Source of the DNA: an uncultured Candidatus Nitrosopumilus sp.
GTDB lineage: Archaea; Thermoproteota; Nitrososphaeria; Nitrososphaerales; Nitrosopumilaceae
Assembly (NCBI GenBank): GCA_951812655.1
Contig: OX638319.1
Span: 124,001 to 188,000 of the forward strand
Reading direction: 5' to 3'
Length of the DNA: 64,000 nt
Made by a program: the position numbers and the translations under genes. Positions 27,667-36,217 of the stretch are shown one piece after another. The notes beneath the pieces are model-generated. The model saw only the letters and a program-made list of their open reading frames with translations. It was not told the DNA's origin and searched no databases. Numbering within the stretch: position 1 is the first letter of the stretch; each line of letters starts with the position of its first letter.

Positions 27667-27870
27667 ATGAGAATTTTTAGTCTGAAATCAATGACTCCTA
27701 AAGAACGAGAGCAATTGAAAAAACTGGATCAACTGATCTTGAATGCATCTTCGAAGGAATTGAAAAAAGTTCAAGAGATTGATTATTTGACACAGCTTGA
27801 AGGGCTGTCGCTTTATGACATCTATCTTGATTCAAGTTCATTGATTAGCCAAAGTATCAAAAAACCTTAG
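27667..27870 (+). CDS. Small helical hypothetical protein, 67 aa
   Basis: Charged, helical sequence (KEREQLKKLDQLILNASS, KKVQEIDYLTQLEGLSLYDI). ATG follows A/T-rich DNA. It lies 29 nt before the repeat-tailed DHH gene on the same strand; possibly co-transcribed. No family assigned. Confidence 0.5.
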   Translation: MRIFSLKSMTPKEREQLKKLDQLILNASSKELKKVQEIDYLTQLEGLSLYDIYLDSSSLISQSIKKP

Positions 27871-27899
27871 CTGTGCATTCTTCATTTAAATGAGGGTCT

Positions 27900-29285
27900 G
27901 TGATCTCTCAATCTGTATTGGCATTATCCAAAAATGTAAAATCTACTGATAAAAAAAATTCTAAGTCTCGAATTGTAAAGAAGACGGCAGCTAAGAAAGT
28001 TGCCAAGAAGACGGCAGCTAAGAAAGTTGCCAAGAAGACGGCAGCTAAGAAAGTTGCCAAGAAGACGGCAGCTAAGAAAGTTGCCAAGAAGACGGCAGCT
28101 AAGAAAGTTGCCAAGAAGACGGCAGCTAAGAAAGTTGCCAAGAAGACGGCAGCTAAGAAAGTTGCCAAGAAGACGGCAGCTAAGAAAGTTGCCAAGAAGA
28201 CGGCAGCTAAGAAAGTTGCCAAGAAGACGGCAGCTAAGAAAGTTGCCAAGAAGACGGCAGCTAAGAAAGTTGCCAAGAAGACGGCAGCTAAGAAAGTGTC
28301 TGCCGACAAACGAACAAAGGTCATCTGCATTTCTCACAAAGAAGATTGCGATGGAATAAGCTCTGCGGCCTTGATCAGACAGGCCTTCGGAGGCGACGCA
28401 ATTCTTGTTGACTATCCAGGACAAATGGAGGCGCTTAATCAGGTTGTTTTAGATGAAAAATTAAAATCATTATTCATTTGCGATTTGGGATTAAGCAAGA
28501 AAACGCAGGACGAGTTCATTGATATTTTGACGAGGCTCCGAAAAAACAAGGTATCTGTAACTTACATTGATCATCATGACATAGATCCCGAAGTTGTTAA
28601 ATCTCTGAAGAAGATCAAAGTCAAAGTTATCCATGACATCAATGAATGCACAACAGTCCAGGTTTACAATGCTTACACGTCCAAACTAAATGATCATGCT
28701 TCGTTTGTTGCAACGTGTGCCGCAATCACTGATTACATGGAGGATAGGCCTCTTGGTTCAAAACTGCTTCAAATCTATGACCGTCAGTTTGCGTTAATCA
28801 GCGCAACGGTGATGACGTACAACATCGTCGGACATCAACGCGAACCCGACTACCTGCAGTATCTTGTAGAGGAGCTGGCAGATTCCAGATTCCCTCACGA
28901 CATACCCAACACGTTTGAATTTGCACAAATTCAGGTTGAAAAGCTATCTCAAATGATTGCCAAAGTCAAGAAGGGTATGAAGACGATGAGCAATCTTGGA
29001 CATATGGAAATATTGGATGCTGGTGCAAGTGGCGCTGTCAACTTCGTCATGGGTCTGTCTGGAAAAGATGTGGGAGTTGCATACAAGGAAAGAATAGACC
29101 ATGGAATTTATGCCGTTTCTGTAAGGGGTTCTAAGAACTGTAACGTACATCTTGGCAAGATTGTGAATCTACTTGCAACCAGTCTCGGGGGTTCTGGAGG
29201 CGGTCATGACAAGGCATGCGGTGCGGTTGTTCCGAAACCAAAAATAAAAAAATTCATCACGGAATTAAATAAAAAAATAAAGTAA
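27900..29285 (+). CDS. DHH-family phosphoesterase with long KKTAAKKVA repeat tail
   Basis: 461 aa. Residues 27-133 are 12 copies of KKTAAKKVA, a lysine/alanine tail like histone H1 C-termini. Residues from about 140 form a DHH phosphoesterase: SHKEDCDGISS (motif I), FICDLGLS (II), YIDHHDID (DHH, III), and a C-terminal DHHA1 part with GGSGGGHDKACGA. Relatives are RecJ-like nucleases and nanoRNases/pAp phosphatases. The tail likely binds nucleic acid and keeps the enzyme on DNA or RNA. GTG start; TTG 27918 is possible. Confidence 0.88.
   Translation: MISQSVLALSKNVKSTDKKNSKSRIVKKTAAKKVAKKTAAKKVAKKTAAKKVAKKTAAKKVAKKTAAKKVAKKTAAKKVAKKTAAKKVAKKTAAKKVAKKTAAKKVAKKTAAKKVAKKTAAKKVAKKTAAKKVSADKRTKVICISHKEDCDGISSAALIRQAFGGDAILVDYPGQMEALNQVVLDEKLKSLFICDLGLSKKTQDEFIDILTRLRKNKVSVTYIDHHDIDPEVVKSLKKIKVKVIHDINECTTVQVYNAYTSKLNDHASFVATCAAITDYMEDRPLGSKLLQIYDRQFALISATVMTYNIVGHQREPDYLQYLVEELADSRFPHDIPNTFEFAQIQVEKLSQMIAKVKKGMKTMSNLGHMEILDAGASGAVNFVMGLSGKDVGVAYKERIDHGIYAVSVRGSKNCNVHLGKIVNLLATSLGGSGGGHDKACGAVVPKPKIKKFITELNKKIK
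27978..28298 (+). repeat. 27-nt coding tandem repeat, 12 copies
   Basis: Unit starts AAGAAGACGGCAGCTAAG and encodes KKTAAKKVA. Eleven complete copies plus a twelfth of 24 nt; the copies look identical except for the final Val codon (GTG instead of GTT). Copy number is therefore likely to vary between strains. It has no spacers, so it is not CRISPR. Confidence 0.95.
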
Positions 29286-29708
29286 TCACTGCAAGAATCG
29301 AGGAACTCTTTTCAGAATATGCGAGACTGATACTCTGCCTGGACCTACTACAATAACTGCGAGTACCGCTGCAAGCATTACCAAATCCCATTCCCATCCG
29401 CCCTTGGACACAAAGAATCCGTTCTCCCACCTGACGTGAAATATCGCTCCAAGTAATATCACTGAAAAGACTGCGCCCGTAATCCTGGTCAGTACTCCGA
29501 TAACGAGCAAAATTCCTCCTATGAACTCTGCCAACGCTATTGGCATTTGCAGCTCTGGTGGCAATCCCATGTTTATCAGTGATTCCTGCCAGCTTGGATC
29601 AAATTTCTTCAAACTGTGAATGATGAATATTATGCCTATGGATGCGCTGATTCCCCAATGGGTGATGTCGTGCAGTGCATTTCCTTCTAGGTTGGACTGT
29701 GTATTCAT
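29286..29708 (-). CDS. DoxX-family membrane protein
   Basis: About 140 aa, four hydrophobic helices (SIGIIFIIHSLKKF, ALAEFIGGILLVIGVL, GAVFSVILLGAIF, LVMLAAVLAVIVV). DoxX proteins are quinone-linked oxidoreductase subunits or redox-stress membrane proteins. ATG 29708 is chosen because TTTTAATC lies about 25 nt upstream; the TTG at 29753 is too far. Ends back to back with the DHH gene. Confidence 0.8.
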   Translation of the reverse strand: MNTQSNLEGNALHDITHWGISASIGIIFIIHSLKKFDPSWQESLINMGLPPELQMPIALAEFIGGILLVIGVLTRITGAVFSVILLGAIFHVRWENGFFVSKGGWEWDLVMLAAVLAVIVVGPGRVSVSHILKRVPRFLQ

Positions 29709-29804
29709 GAAAAAAACATTTTCAAATTGATTAAAAGGATTTGTCCAAATCAAAACAAAGTTGGAACAATTTTTTAATATCCTGAAACCAAAAACCGCGT
29801 GTAA

Positions 29805-30920
29805 TTGAATCTAAAAACAGTTGTTACTTTTGTTATTGTGGGCGTTGCATCTGCAACGCTACTTGCTGTATTTCAAGACGAGTTTAATTCTAAAGATCAC
29901 GATGTTGCTTTTGAGGATCTACAAACCGCTGATTCACTTGAACTGACCCTGATGGAAACCGATGGGGTAAAACATCTGGTTCCGCTAGATAAGATAAAGG
30001 GAGGTGGACCGCCCAAAGACGGAATACCGTCAATTGACAATCCACTTTTTGTGGGAGTTGATGAATCAAGATTCATGTCTGACTCTGATGTTGTGGTCGG
30101 TCTCGAAATTGACGGAGAGGCCAAGGCTTACCCTCTCTTTATTCTTGTATGGCATGAAATAGTAAATGACAGGGTTGGGGATGTTCCGGTCTCTGTCACT
30201 TATTGCCCTCTATGCTATACCAGCCAGGTGTTTGAGAGGGTGATTGGGGATCAGGAAGTTGAATTCGGAACATCTGGAAAATTATACAATAGCAATCTGT
30301 TGATGTATGACCGGCTGACTGAGTCCTATTGGAGCCAGGCATTGGGCATGGCAATCACTGGAGAACTGTCTGGGCAACGACTGAATTTGATTCCTTTTGA
30401 CATTATCACATGGGGTGACTGGAAAGTTCTTCATCCTGAGACTCTGGTATTGACCACTGTCACTGGATACGTTCGCTCCTATGCCACTGATCCGTATGGA
30501 AGCTATTACACTGAACCGAGGATAATGTTTCCCGTTGAACACAGTGATGACAGATTGCATCCAAAAGAAATAATTCTTGGGTTCCATCATGATGAAGTCT
30601 ACAAAGCCTTTAGGCAAAACGACGTTGAATCAGAAACCATAGTCAATGATTTTGTCGGAGATGCTCCTGTGATGCTGGTATCGCTATTCCCGCAAAACGC
30701 GCGAGCCTTTGAAAGAACTGTTGACAGCGAAGTGTTGGATTTCGTTTTTCACGACGATGCAATCTTTGACTCTCAGACAAATTCTGAATGGAACTATGAC
30801 GGCTTGGCCGTATCTGGACACTATGATGGCGTGAGTTTAAAACGAATGGCCCTCGAACCCGGATTCTGGTTCGAGTGGGTCGCATTTCATCCAAATACAC
30901 TGGTTTATGGTGATCCCTAG
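29805..30920 (+). CDS. DUF3179 secreted/anchored protein
   Basis: 371 aa. N-terminal signal/anchor helix (VVTFVIVGVASATLLAVF), then a DUF3179 domain marked by YPLFILVWHEIVND and VTYCPLCYTSQVFER near 130-145 (conserved CPLC). Function of DUF3179 is unknown; it is extracytoplasmic. Leaderless TTG start 27-28 nt after TTTTTAATAT. The next membrane-protein gene starts directly after its stop, so they form an operon. Confidence 0.85.
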   Translation: MNLKTVVTFVIVGVASATLLAVFQDEFNSKDHDVAFEDLQTADSLELTLMETDGVKHLVPLDKIKGGGPPKDGIPSIDNPLFVGVDESRFMSDSDVVVGLEIDGEAKAYPLFILVWHEIVNDRVGDVPVSVTYCPLCYTSQVFERVIGDQEVEFGTSGKLYNSNLLMYDRLTESYWSQALGMAITGELSGQRLNLIPFDIITWGDWKVLHPETLVLTTVTGYVRSYATDPYGSYYTEPRIMFPVEHSDDRLHPKEIILGFHHDEVYKAFRQNDVESETIVNDFVGDAPVMLVSLFPQNARAFERTVDSEVLDFVFHDDAIFDSQTNSEWNYDGLAVSGHYDGVSLKRMALEPGFWFEWVAFHPNTLVYGDP

Positions 30921-31409
30921 ATGAAACCCATTCTAAAGGCGTCTGTAGTTGGGGTAATCACCGTCTTTGTCTATCTTTTCGTAGTCGTTGTCACGACTCC
31001 TGCATTGGAGCCACATGCTGCAATCAATGCGGCATTACAACTCAATTTGATAGTAATAGTTGGCATGGGAATCGGACTCGGCCTTCAGACTTTCTTATCT
31101 GAAAAAAGCAAGCAACTGGGTTGTCGTCTTGATGTCAAGAAAAAAGCGTTTGGGGCAAATTCTGGAAGTACGGCAGCAACGTCTTTCTTTTCATTTTTTT
31201 CTTTGGTCCCGCTTGGATGCTGCGGATGGTGGTTGTATGTCTTGTCCCTCCTCCCTGGGATCGTTGGAACCGGGGTGTCTGCAGTGCTGATTGAACACAG
31301 TCAGATCTTGGCATATGCTGGATTGGGATTGGTGTTCGGTTTTGCAGGATTGACAGCTTTCAAGCTTAACCGGGCGCAGAAACTGCAACAGTCATCTAGT
31401 CTGATTTGA
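30921..31409 (+). CDS. Four-helix membrane protein, 162 aa
   Basis: Four hydrophobic segments near 7-27, 40-58, 85-115 and 130-150. The third holds PLGCCGWWLYVLSLLPG with a Cys pair. The ATG follows the DUF3179 stop with no gap, indicating coupled expression. Function unknown; a partner of the DUF3179 protein is a guess from position. Confidence 0.65.
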   Translation: MKPILKASVVGVITVFVYLFVVVVTTPALEPHAAINAALQLNLIVIVGMGIGLGLQTFLSEKSKQLGCRLDVKKKAFGANSGSTAATSFFSFFSLVPLGCCGWWLYVLSLLPGIVGTGVSAVLIEHSQILAYAGLGLVFGFAGLTAFKLNRAQKLQQSSSLI

Positions 31410-31764
31410 TTGATACTGCTATGAGATTTCCCTTGCCTTTGGTAAGGAATTTTGCGACTCTTGAGAAAAACCCGTACTTCTTGTCTCTTAGCTTTACTGC
31501 CTCTTCGGTTTCCTCCTGCGTCAAAATCTTTGCAGTGCAAGACACCATGGGCATCGAAGTTTTTCCTTTGATCGAACATGCCGCAATCTTTACTTTCTTG
31601 TTGTTTCTGAGGCGCTTGATTTTTCCAGTTTGATCTCTGGTGACGATGATTATCAGGCCATCTTTGATCACAAACCACACTGGAGTTCTTACGGCTTGTT
31701 TGCTCTTCTTGTATGTCTCAAGTGATATGTATTTTTCAGATTTTATTTTTTCAGGATTAAACAT
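31396..31764 (-). CDS. PPOX-class (F420/FMN) split-barrel protein
   Basis: 122 aa, full length for the small PPOX family: an AVRTPVWFVIKDGLIIIVTR strand pair, GKIKRLRNNKKVKIAACSIKG, and a C-terminal strand. Members use F420 or FMN to reduce varied substrates. Overlaps the convergent membrane gene by 14 nt. ATG start. Confidence 0.78.
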   Translation of the reverse strand: MFNPEKIKSEKYISLETYKKSKQAVRTPVWFVIKDGLIIIVTRDQTGKIKRLRNNKKVKIAACSIKGKTSMPMVSCTAKILTQEETEEAVKLRDKKYGFFSRVAKFLTKGKGNLIAVSIKSD

Positions 31765-31784
31765 GACGTGTCATTTTTCCAAAT

Positions 31785-32618
31785 TCAGTATCTGGGCAAT
31801 GCACTGAGTCTTGTTTTTGATGACGCAATTATAATTGATACTATGGACACCGCCAAAACCAAAACTGCAATGATTCCAAATTCTGGCACCACTACCCCGT
31901 CCTTGATTTCGACCTGGATTGATTCTTTTAGTTCAGACGAGTTTCCTTGGGATGCTGTTACAGTATACATGCCGTCCTCTTTCCACATCGAACCGCCTGT
32001 CTTGATCTCTACCTCGAAGCTTCCGTAAATGCTGGGGGATACCTGTGCAATCGTCACCAGATTTCCGATCGGAGACTTCACAGTCAGCGTGATGTCCGAG
32101 CCACTCAGACTGGTGCTGCCTGTGATCGTTATCGTATCTGAGCCGTTAATGGCGTCTGCTGATATCTCAATTATGCCTGAGCTTTTTGGGATCTCCATTT
32201 TGTCGTCTGTAGTTGGTTTTTCAGGAATTACATCTGCCATTGGGCTTCTTGGAATGTCCTGATGTGTGACTGTAAACTGCGTCTTGGCAACTGACTTTAC
32301 ATCCTCGTGACTTGCAGTTACCATGTATGTTCCTTCAGCAAAACTTGGAATCGGGGCCGCAAGCAGCTTTCTGAATTCCCCGCTGCCCTCGATTTGAATT
32401 TGAGGTGCAAAAATAAGCGCTCCGTCTGGACCCATCACCCTGAGTTTCACTGGCTTGAACTGTGACACGTCAGTGACCTTTCCTGTAACCCAAACTGAAT
32501 CCAAGGCCTTAATTTCTTCTGAGGACGTGTGAACCTCTATGGCGGGTTCTGCAAATGCCGAAGCTGACATCATTGATATTGTAATAATCATAAACAACGA
32601 GATCTTTAGCATGTACAT
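31785..32618 (-). CDS. Secreted surface protein with PEFG-CTERM anchor
   Basis: About 277 aa. Signal peptide (LKISLFMIITISMMSASAFA), tandem beta-sandwich domains (WVTGKVTDVSQFKPVKLRV; ITITGSTSLSGSDITLTV), and C-terminal VVPEFGIIAVLVLAVSIVSI followed by basic residues, the PEFG-CTERM sorting signal expected to be processed by an archaeosortase. ATG 32618 or 32612 is chosen from a TATA box (CATATAC) at 32633-32639. Confidence 0.85.
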   Translation of the reverse strand: MYMLKISLFMIITISMMSASAFAEPAIEVHTSSEEIKALDSVWVTGKVTDVSQFKPVKLRVMGPDGALIFAPQIQIEGSGEFRKLLAAPIPSFAEGTYMVTASHEDVKSVAKTQFTVTHQDIPRSPMADVIPEKPTTDDKMEIPKSSGIIEISADAINGSDTITITGSTSLSGSDITLTVKSPIGNLVTIAQVSPSIYGSFEVEIKTGGSMWKEDGMYTVTASQGNSSELKESIQVEIKDGVVVPEFGIIAVLVLAVSIVSIIIASSKTRLSALPRY

Positions 32619-32759
32619 GAAACGATGTCGCCGTATATGATTATTTCTCTGCATTCGTACCATGCAAGCTATTCAGTTGATTCTGTCGCGTCCTTGTTTT
32701 TTTAGTCTTAGAATTTTTTTCATCTGTCTGTATGCTAAAATCGGAAGGATGCAGTAGAC

Positions 32760-32837
32760 TCATCCTACTTGTGATGTTGAGCAGCAGTAAAGACACTTGC
32801 ATTTTCCTTTTGCATGATTACATTCTTGGCATGTCAT
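32760..32837 (-). CDS. 25-aa Cys-rich miniprotein overlapping its neighbour
   Basis: ATG 32837 to TGA 32760, reading MTCQECNHAKGKCKCLYCC and on to the stop: six Cys and one His in 20 residues, a metallothionein-like density. It overlaps the last 20 nt of the zinc protein upstream in another frame, which suggests coupled translation. Too short for statistical proof. Confidence 0.4.
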   Translation of the reverse strand: MTCQECNHAKGKCKCLYCCSTSQVG

Positions 32838-33015
32838 ATTTCTTACTTCTTGGACTGGTTCTTAGCCTCGTCTTGCAGCAGAGACAAGAGTTTTCTTTGG
32901 TGTGAAAAAACAAAGCACACAACGAGCACCACTTCTGACCCATCTTGTAACGAGAATTGTTTGCAAGCACTGTTGTTCTTAGACGCTCGCAAATTCCCCT
33001 GCATGTCTGCGCCAT
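32818..33015 (-). CDS. 65-aa zinc-finger protein
   Basis: Three Cys pairs: CRGIC near 5-9, CSLC near 30 and CLCC near 44, with SRYKMGQKW and LRTSPRSKK. This layout resembles a small zinc-ribbon family that I associate with Thaumarchaeota. ATG start. Probably nucleic-acid or protein binding. Confidence 0.65.
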   Translation of the reverse strand: MAQTCRGICERLRTTVLANNSRYKMGQKWCSLCALFFHTKENSCLCCKTRLRTSPRSKKYDMPRM

Positions 33016-33064
33016 GAATTAAAATTCATGGAAAATGTATTTAAGAAAATTTCCAAATTGAATT

Positions 33065-33520
33065 CTAGTCTGTGAATTCGACTATGGCGTCAATCTCTGT
33101 CATGGAATCCAATGGCAGGCATGCCACTCCAACGGCTATTCTGGAATGCTTTCCGTTCTCCCCGAATATCTCAAAGAACAGATCAGATGCAGGATTGATT
33201 ACCTTCGGATGCTGTGAAAATTCTGGTGCGGAATTTACAAATCCTGACACCTTTACTATTTTGGAGACTTTGTCAAAGCTTCCCAATTCCCTCTTGATCT
33301 GGGCAAGAATGTTGATTGCGCACATTTTTGCTGACCTTTGAGCTGTTTCCAGGTTGTCGTCTGTAACTTTTCCTGTAAATATGACCTTGCCTTCCTCCAT
33401 TGGTATTTGTCCAGAGATAAACAGCAGATTTCCTGTTTTCACAGCTGGAACATATGATCCTGCAGGGGTTGGAGGATTTGGTAGTTTGATTCCTAATTCT
33501 TTGAGTTTTTCTTCTATCAT
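33065..33520 (-). CDS. RidA/YjgF-YER057c-UK114 family protein
   Basis: 151 aa, trimeric chorismate-mutase-like fold. SYVPAVKTGNLLFISGQIP near 23-41, and VSGFVNSAPEFSQHP, AVGVACLPLDSMTEID near the C-terminus. The longer 150-aa subgroup is less well studied than RidA itself, which hydrolyses reactive enamines/imines. The usual catalytic Arg before the final strands appears replaced by AVGVACLP, so imine deaminase activity is uncertain. ATG start. Confidence 0.85.
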   Translation of the reverse strand: MIEEKLKELGIKLPNPPTPAGSYVPAVKTGNLLFISGQIPMEEGKVIFTGKVTDDNLETAQRSAKMCAINILAQIKRELGSFDKVSKIVKVSGFVNSAPEFSQHPKVINPASDLFFEIFGENGKHSRIAVGVACLPLDSMTEIDAIVEFTD

Positions 33521-33622
33521 GATTGTGATGTCTGATTTCTGCTGATTTTAGTTTTTACACTTGATTTGATGTGCGATGATCTTGCATCAAAACGTCGCTG
33601 TACTGTGTGGGAATTTCATGTT

Positions 33623-34231
33623 CTATGCAATCAGGTATCCTGCTTTTGGAATTCTACCGCTGAAGTCTTTTTGTAGGAGGATTCTTTCGACCGTCTTTCT
33701 TTCGCCAAGGATTTCCTGATTTACCTCGTTCATGAATTCGTTGATTTGGGAAAAGCACTTTCTCAATTCCTTCTTTAGTTTTTCATCGTGACTCTCTTCC
33801 TTGGCCAAAACAATCGAGGAGGCAAGTTCGAACATGCTGGACATTCCCTGCAGCAACGACTCGTAATCCGTTTTTGTATGCTTGTTGAACTTGTATGAGT
33901 TGAGATCTTTTGACACGTCCAGAAAAATTTTTTTGTTTTCTATTTTTCTTAGTGCTGCATTGATCTTTGATTCGTATGTAAACGTGAGGTTGTTGATGAA
34001 TCCTATATGGTCTTCAAAAGTATGGTGATAGTTTTTCTCGTAAAAGATGTCGTTTCTTCGACCATATTTTTTCACATACCCCAACGTCTCCATCTTTCTC
34101 AGGATCTCTTTGAGCTTGGTCCTGACAAACCTCTTCTTGTTTTTGTTTAGGCATTTTTTCCATATGTCGTCAAAGTAGTTTTTCTCCCCCGGCATGCATT
34201 CTAAAACGTAGTTTATGGAAATCAATTGCAT
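33623..34231 (-). CDS. Hypothetical protein with winged-helix-like N-terminus
   Basis: 202 aa. Residues 10-75 look like a winged helix (RFVRTKLKEILRKMETLGYV, KKYGRRNDIFYEKN); the rest is helical with coiled-coil potential (KEESHDEKLKKELRKCFSQI). Just downstream of the TrmB-type regulator on the same strand; it may be a co-regulator. Family not recognised. Confidence 0.6.
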   Translation of the reverse strand: MQLISINYVLECMPGEKNYFDDIWKKCLNKNKKRFVRTKLKEILRKMETLGYVKKYGRRNDIFYEKNYHHTFEDHIGFINNLTFTYESKINAALRKIENKKIFLDVSKDLNSYKFNKHTKTDYESLLQGMSSMFELASSIVLAKEESHDEKLKKELRKCFSQINEFMNEVNQEILGERKTVERILLQKDFSGRIPKAGYLIA

Positions 34232-34333
34232 ATCTTTTCTGTTTGTCTTGAATTGTCGATTAGTGATAACTGTATCTTGACTGCGGAATCTTTTTGCGCG
34301 AATCTTCTCTGATAGTTAGTTTGATGGAATCTG

Positions 34334-35494
34334 CTAGTTTTTGGTTATCTTGATGTGTACTTTCTCGCCTTTGTTGGAATTGCTCTGATATGCCGTCCTG
34401 GTGCTGTATCCCTGTTTTTGAAGGCATCCGTCCAGAATGGACACCCATGGAAGGGAATGTCCGCTGTTTAGTTTTGATTCAACTGTGATGTTTTTCGTAT
34501 TTGCCTCAAAATTTACGTGTCCAGAGCATGTTATTTGCATTATGGCGTCTGTAATTTCTATGATGTCGTCAAGTGTTTTTGTTTTTAGAATTATTCCATT
34601 TTTCTCCAATAGCTTCACCATGTCGGGTTCGGATTTCTTTGATGTCATTGAGGCGTTTAGAAAATGCGTGAGTCCAGCTTCGTTAACGGTCTTGATTATT
34701 TTGTAGATTTCATGAGCTTCCATTTTTGTCATGTCTGCAAGAGCCTTGGTTTTTATCGCGTTTTTCCAAATGTTCGTAAATATTTTTTCCTGGTTGAATC
34801 CTAAAATGTCCGTTGACGAAAAGATTGCGCCCTTTCCGTTGTCGTTGCTAATCATCAGTATTTCTGTCTGATCAAAAATCAGGCAGTTTTGAGTGATGTC
34901 TGATGCCCTGATCTCTATTCCGTCAGGAATCACTCTGTATGATTCTGAACATATCTGTGATGGAGGTATGAGAATTTTCACATCAAGATTGCGACGTGAT
35001 ACTGAGACAAGCTGCTCCTTGCATTCTGCAAGCAGTCCAAACCCCCACTGATCGGCCATGATCTTTATTGATGATTTTGAACCCTCTATCATGGTCTGAA
35101 GTTGTGACAGCACGTTATTTGCACTCAGGTGAAAATATCTTTTTTCTTCAGAACCCCTTGTCTTTCTTGACTCTTCGCTGGCTTTCTTCAAATTGGAGAC
35201 GAGAGAATTCATTGCATTCACCTTGTTGATCTGCTCGTGAATTATGCCGTCAAAAGCGTCTTCAGGTGCTATTGCCGTGCACATGATCGGTTTGCTCTTT
35301 GAAATGATTACCAGCTTTTTGTTTTCTAGTTTGAGTAATGTGGGATATATTTTCGTTCGTGGAATTTCAGAATAGTATGCCAATTCACTTGCAGAAATCG
35401 TACCCTTTGCAATCAGCGATACGTATGCCTGTGCCTCGTACTTGCTGAGCCCGAATTCTTCCAGACTGACAGTCAAGACGTGCTCATTTACCAT
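34334..35494 (-). CDS. TrmB-family transcriptional regulator
   Basis: 386 aa. N-terminal winged helix typical of TrmB (EEFGLSKYEAQAYVSLIAKG, SELAYYSEIPRTKIYPTLLK), a short coiled coil (residues 90-120), then a PLD-like effector domain (SSIKIMADQWGFGL, NLDVKILIPPSQ). TrmB proteins sense sugars or other metabolites in Euryarchaeota and are expanded in Thaumarchaeota. The effector is unknown; the far C-terminus is an extra domain. Confidence 0.85.
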   Translation of the reverse strand: MVNEHVLTVSLEEFGLSKYEAQAYVSLIAKGTISASELAYYSEIPRTKIYPTLLKLENKKLVIISKSKPIMCTAIAPEDAFDGIIHEQINKVNAMNSLVSNLKKASEESRKTRGSEEKRYFHLSANNVLSQLQTMIEGSKSSIKIMADQWGFGLLAECKEQLVSVSRRNLDVKILIPPSQICSESYRVIPDGIEIRASDITQNCLIFDQTEILMISNDNGKGAIFSSTDILGFNQEKIFTNIWKNAIKTKALADMTKMEAHEIYKIIKTVNEAGLTHFLNASMTSKKSEPDMVKLLEKNGIILKTKTLDDIIEITDAIMQITCSGHVNFEANTKNITVESKLNSGHSLPWVSILDGCLQKQGYSTRTAYQSNSNKGEKVHIKITKN

Positions 35495-35608
35495 GAATTA
35501 TGTTGATTTGTTATTAGGTAAAATCGAGAGCTAAATTCCTTTACACAAATACTCAAAAAAAATCAAAATTGTATCTGCAGACGGCTGTAACTGTGGTTAC
35601 TAAATTGA

Positions 35609-36217
35609 TTGTTACACTTGCCTCAAATACAAAATCTCAAAGCATTTCTCAGCATGTTGGTAAAATGCAGTACGGACTCGATGGAAATCGAAAACATATC
35701 TCATTCTGTGACCCTTGTTCCCAGGTTGAAATATTCCGTAAACCTGCTAAACGATGCAATCGACATTCTTGATTGCAAGAGAGGTGAACTCAAAACTGTC
35801 AATAGCGATTTGGCTTGCGATTTTGATGAGACTGATGAACTGCAAGTAGATGCTGTGAATCTTGAGTATCTTGTGATGTTCTGTTTGGATACTTTGGTGT
35901 ATGTGAAATCCAGTATGGAAAAAATTTCTAACGTGGAAAGCATTCCTGAGATACTTCCTTCTGCCATTTCCGTGATCAGGACGGTTAGTGCAAGGCTATT
36001 TGATGTGATTCCGACATGTAGTCAAAAACTATCCGAAATATCCGTGCATCTGGGAAGCATAGCGTTGGATTCTGCTGCTTTGACTACTGCTAGATTTGAT
36101 TTCAGTCTTTCAAATTCTGAATCCTCTCACATACTTAATGAAGTAAAGTTGATGGTGAACTCTAAATTAAATAAGCAGTATCCTAATCTTGATTTTTTCA
36201 AATTATGCAGTACTTGA
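35609..36217 (+). CDS. CdvB-like (ESCRT-III-like) protein
   Basis: Up to 202 aa, all helical and acidic. The helix RLKYSVNLLNDAIDILDCKR and later ISVIRTVSARLFDVIPTCSQ, followed by SEISVHLGSIALDS, match the pattern of archaeal CdvB ESCRT-III cores. Start is uncertain: TTG 35609 is the first codon after a stop, ATG 35654 also fits. It overlaps the next gene by 13 nt and lies in a cluster ending in the Vps4-type ATPase, which supports the call. Role inferred: membrane scission at division or a related remodelling task. Confidence 0.62.
   Translation: MLHLPQIQNLKAFLSMLVKCSTDSMEIENISHSVTLVPRLKYSVNLLNDAIDILDCKRGELKTVNSDLACDFDETDELQVDAVNLEYLVMFCLDTLVYVKSSMEKISNVESIPEILPSAISVIRTVSARLFDVIPTCSQKLSEISVHLGSIALDSAALTTARFDFSLSNSESSHILNEVKLMVNSKLNKQYPNLDFFKLCST

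Noticed and set aside
27978-28298. CRISPR-like periodic repeat (also 46577-46813)
   Set aside because: Direct tandem units with no spacers, coding in frame, and no cas genes in the window.
27908-28424. Long ORFs on both strands over the KKTAAKKVA repeats
   Set aside because: They are mirror frames of the 27-nt repeat; only the frame continuing into the DHH domain is coding.
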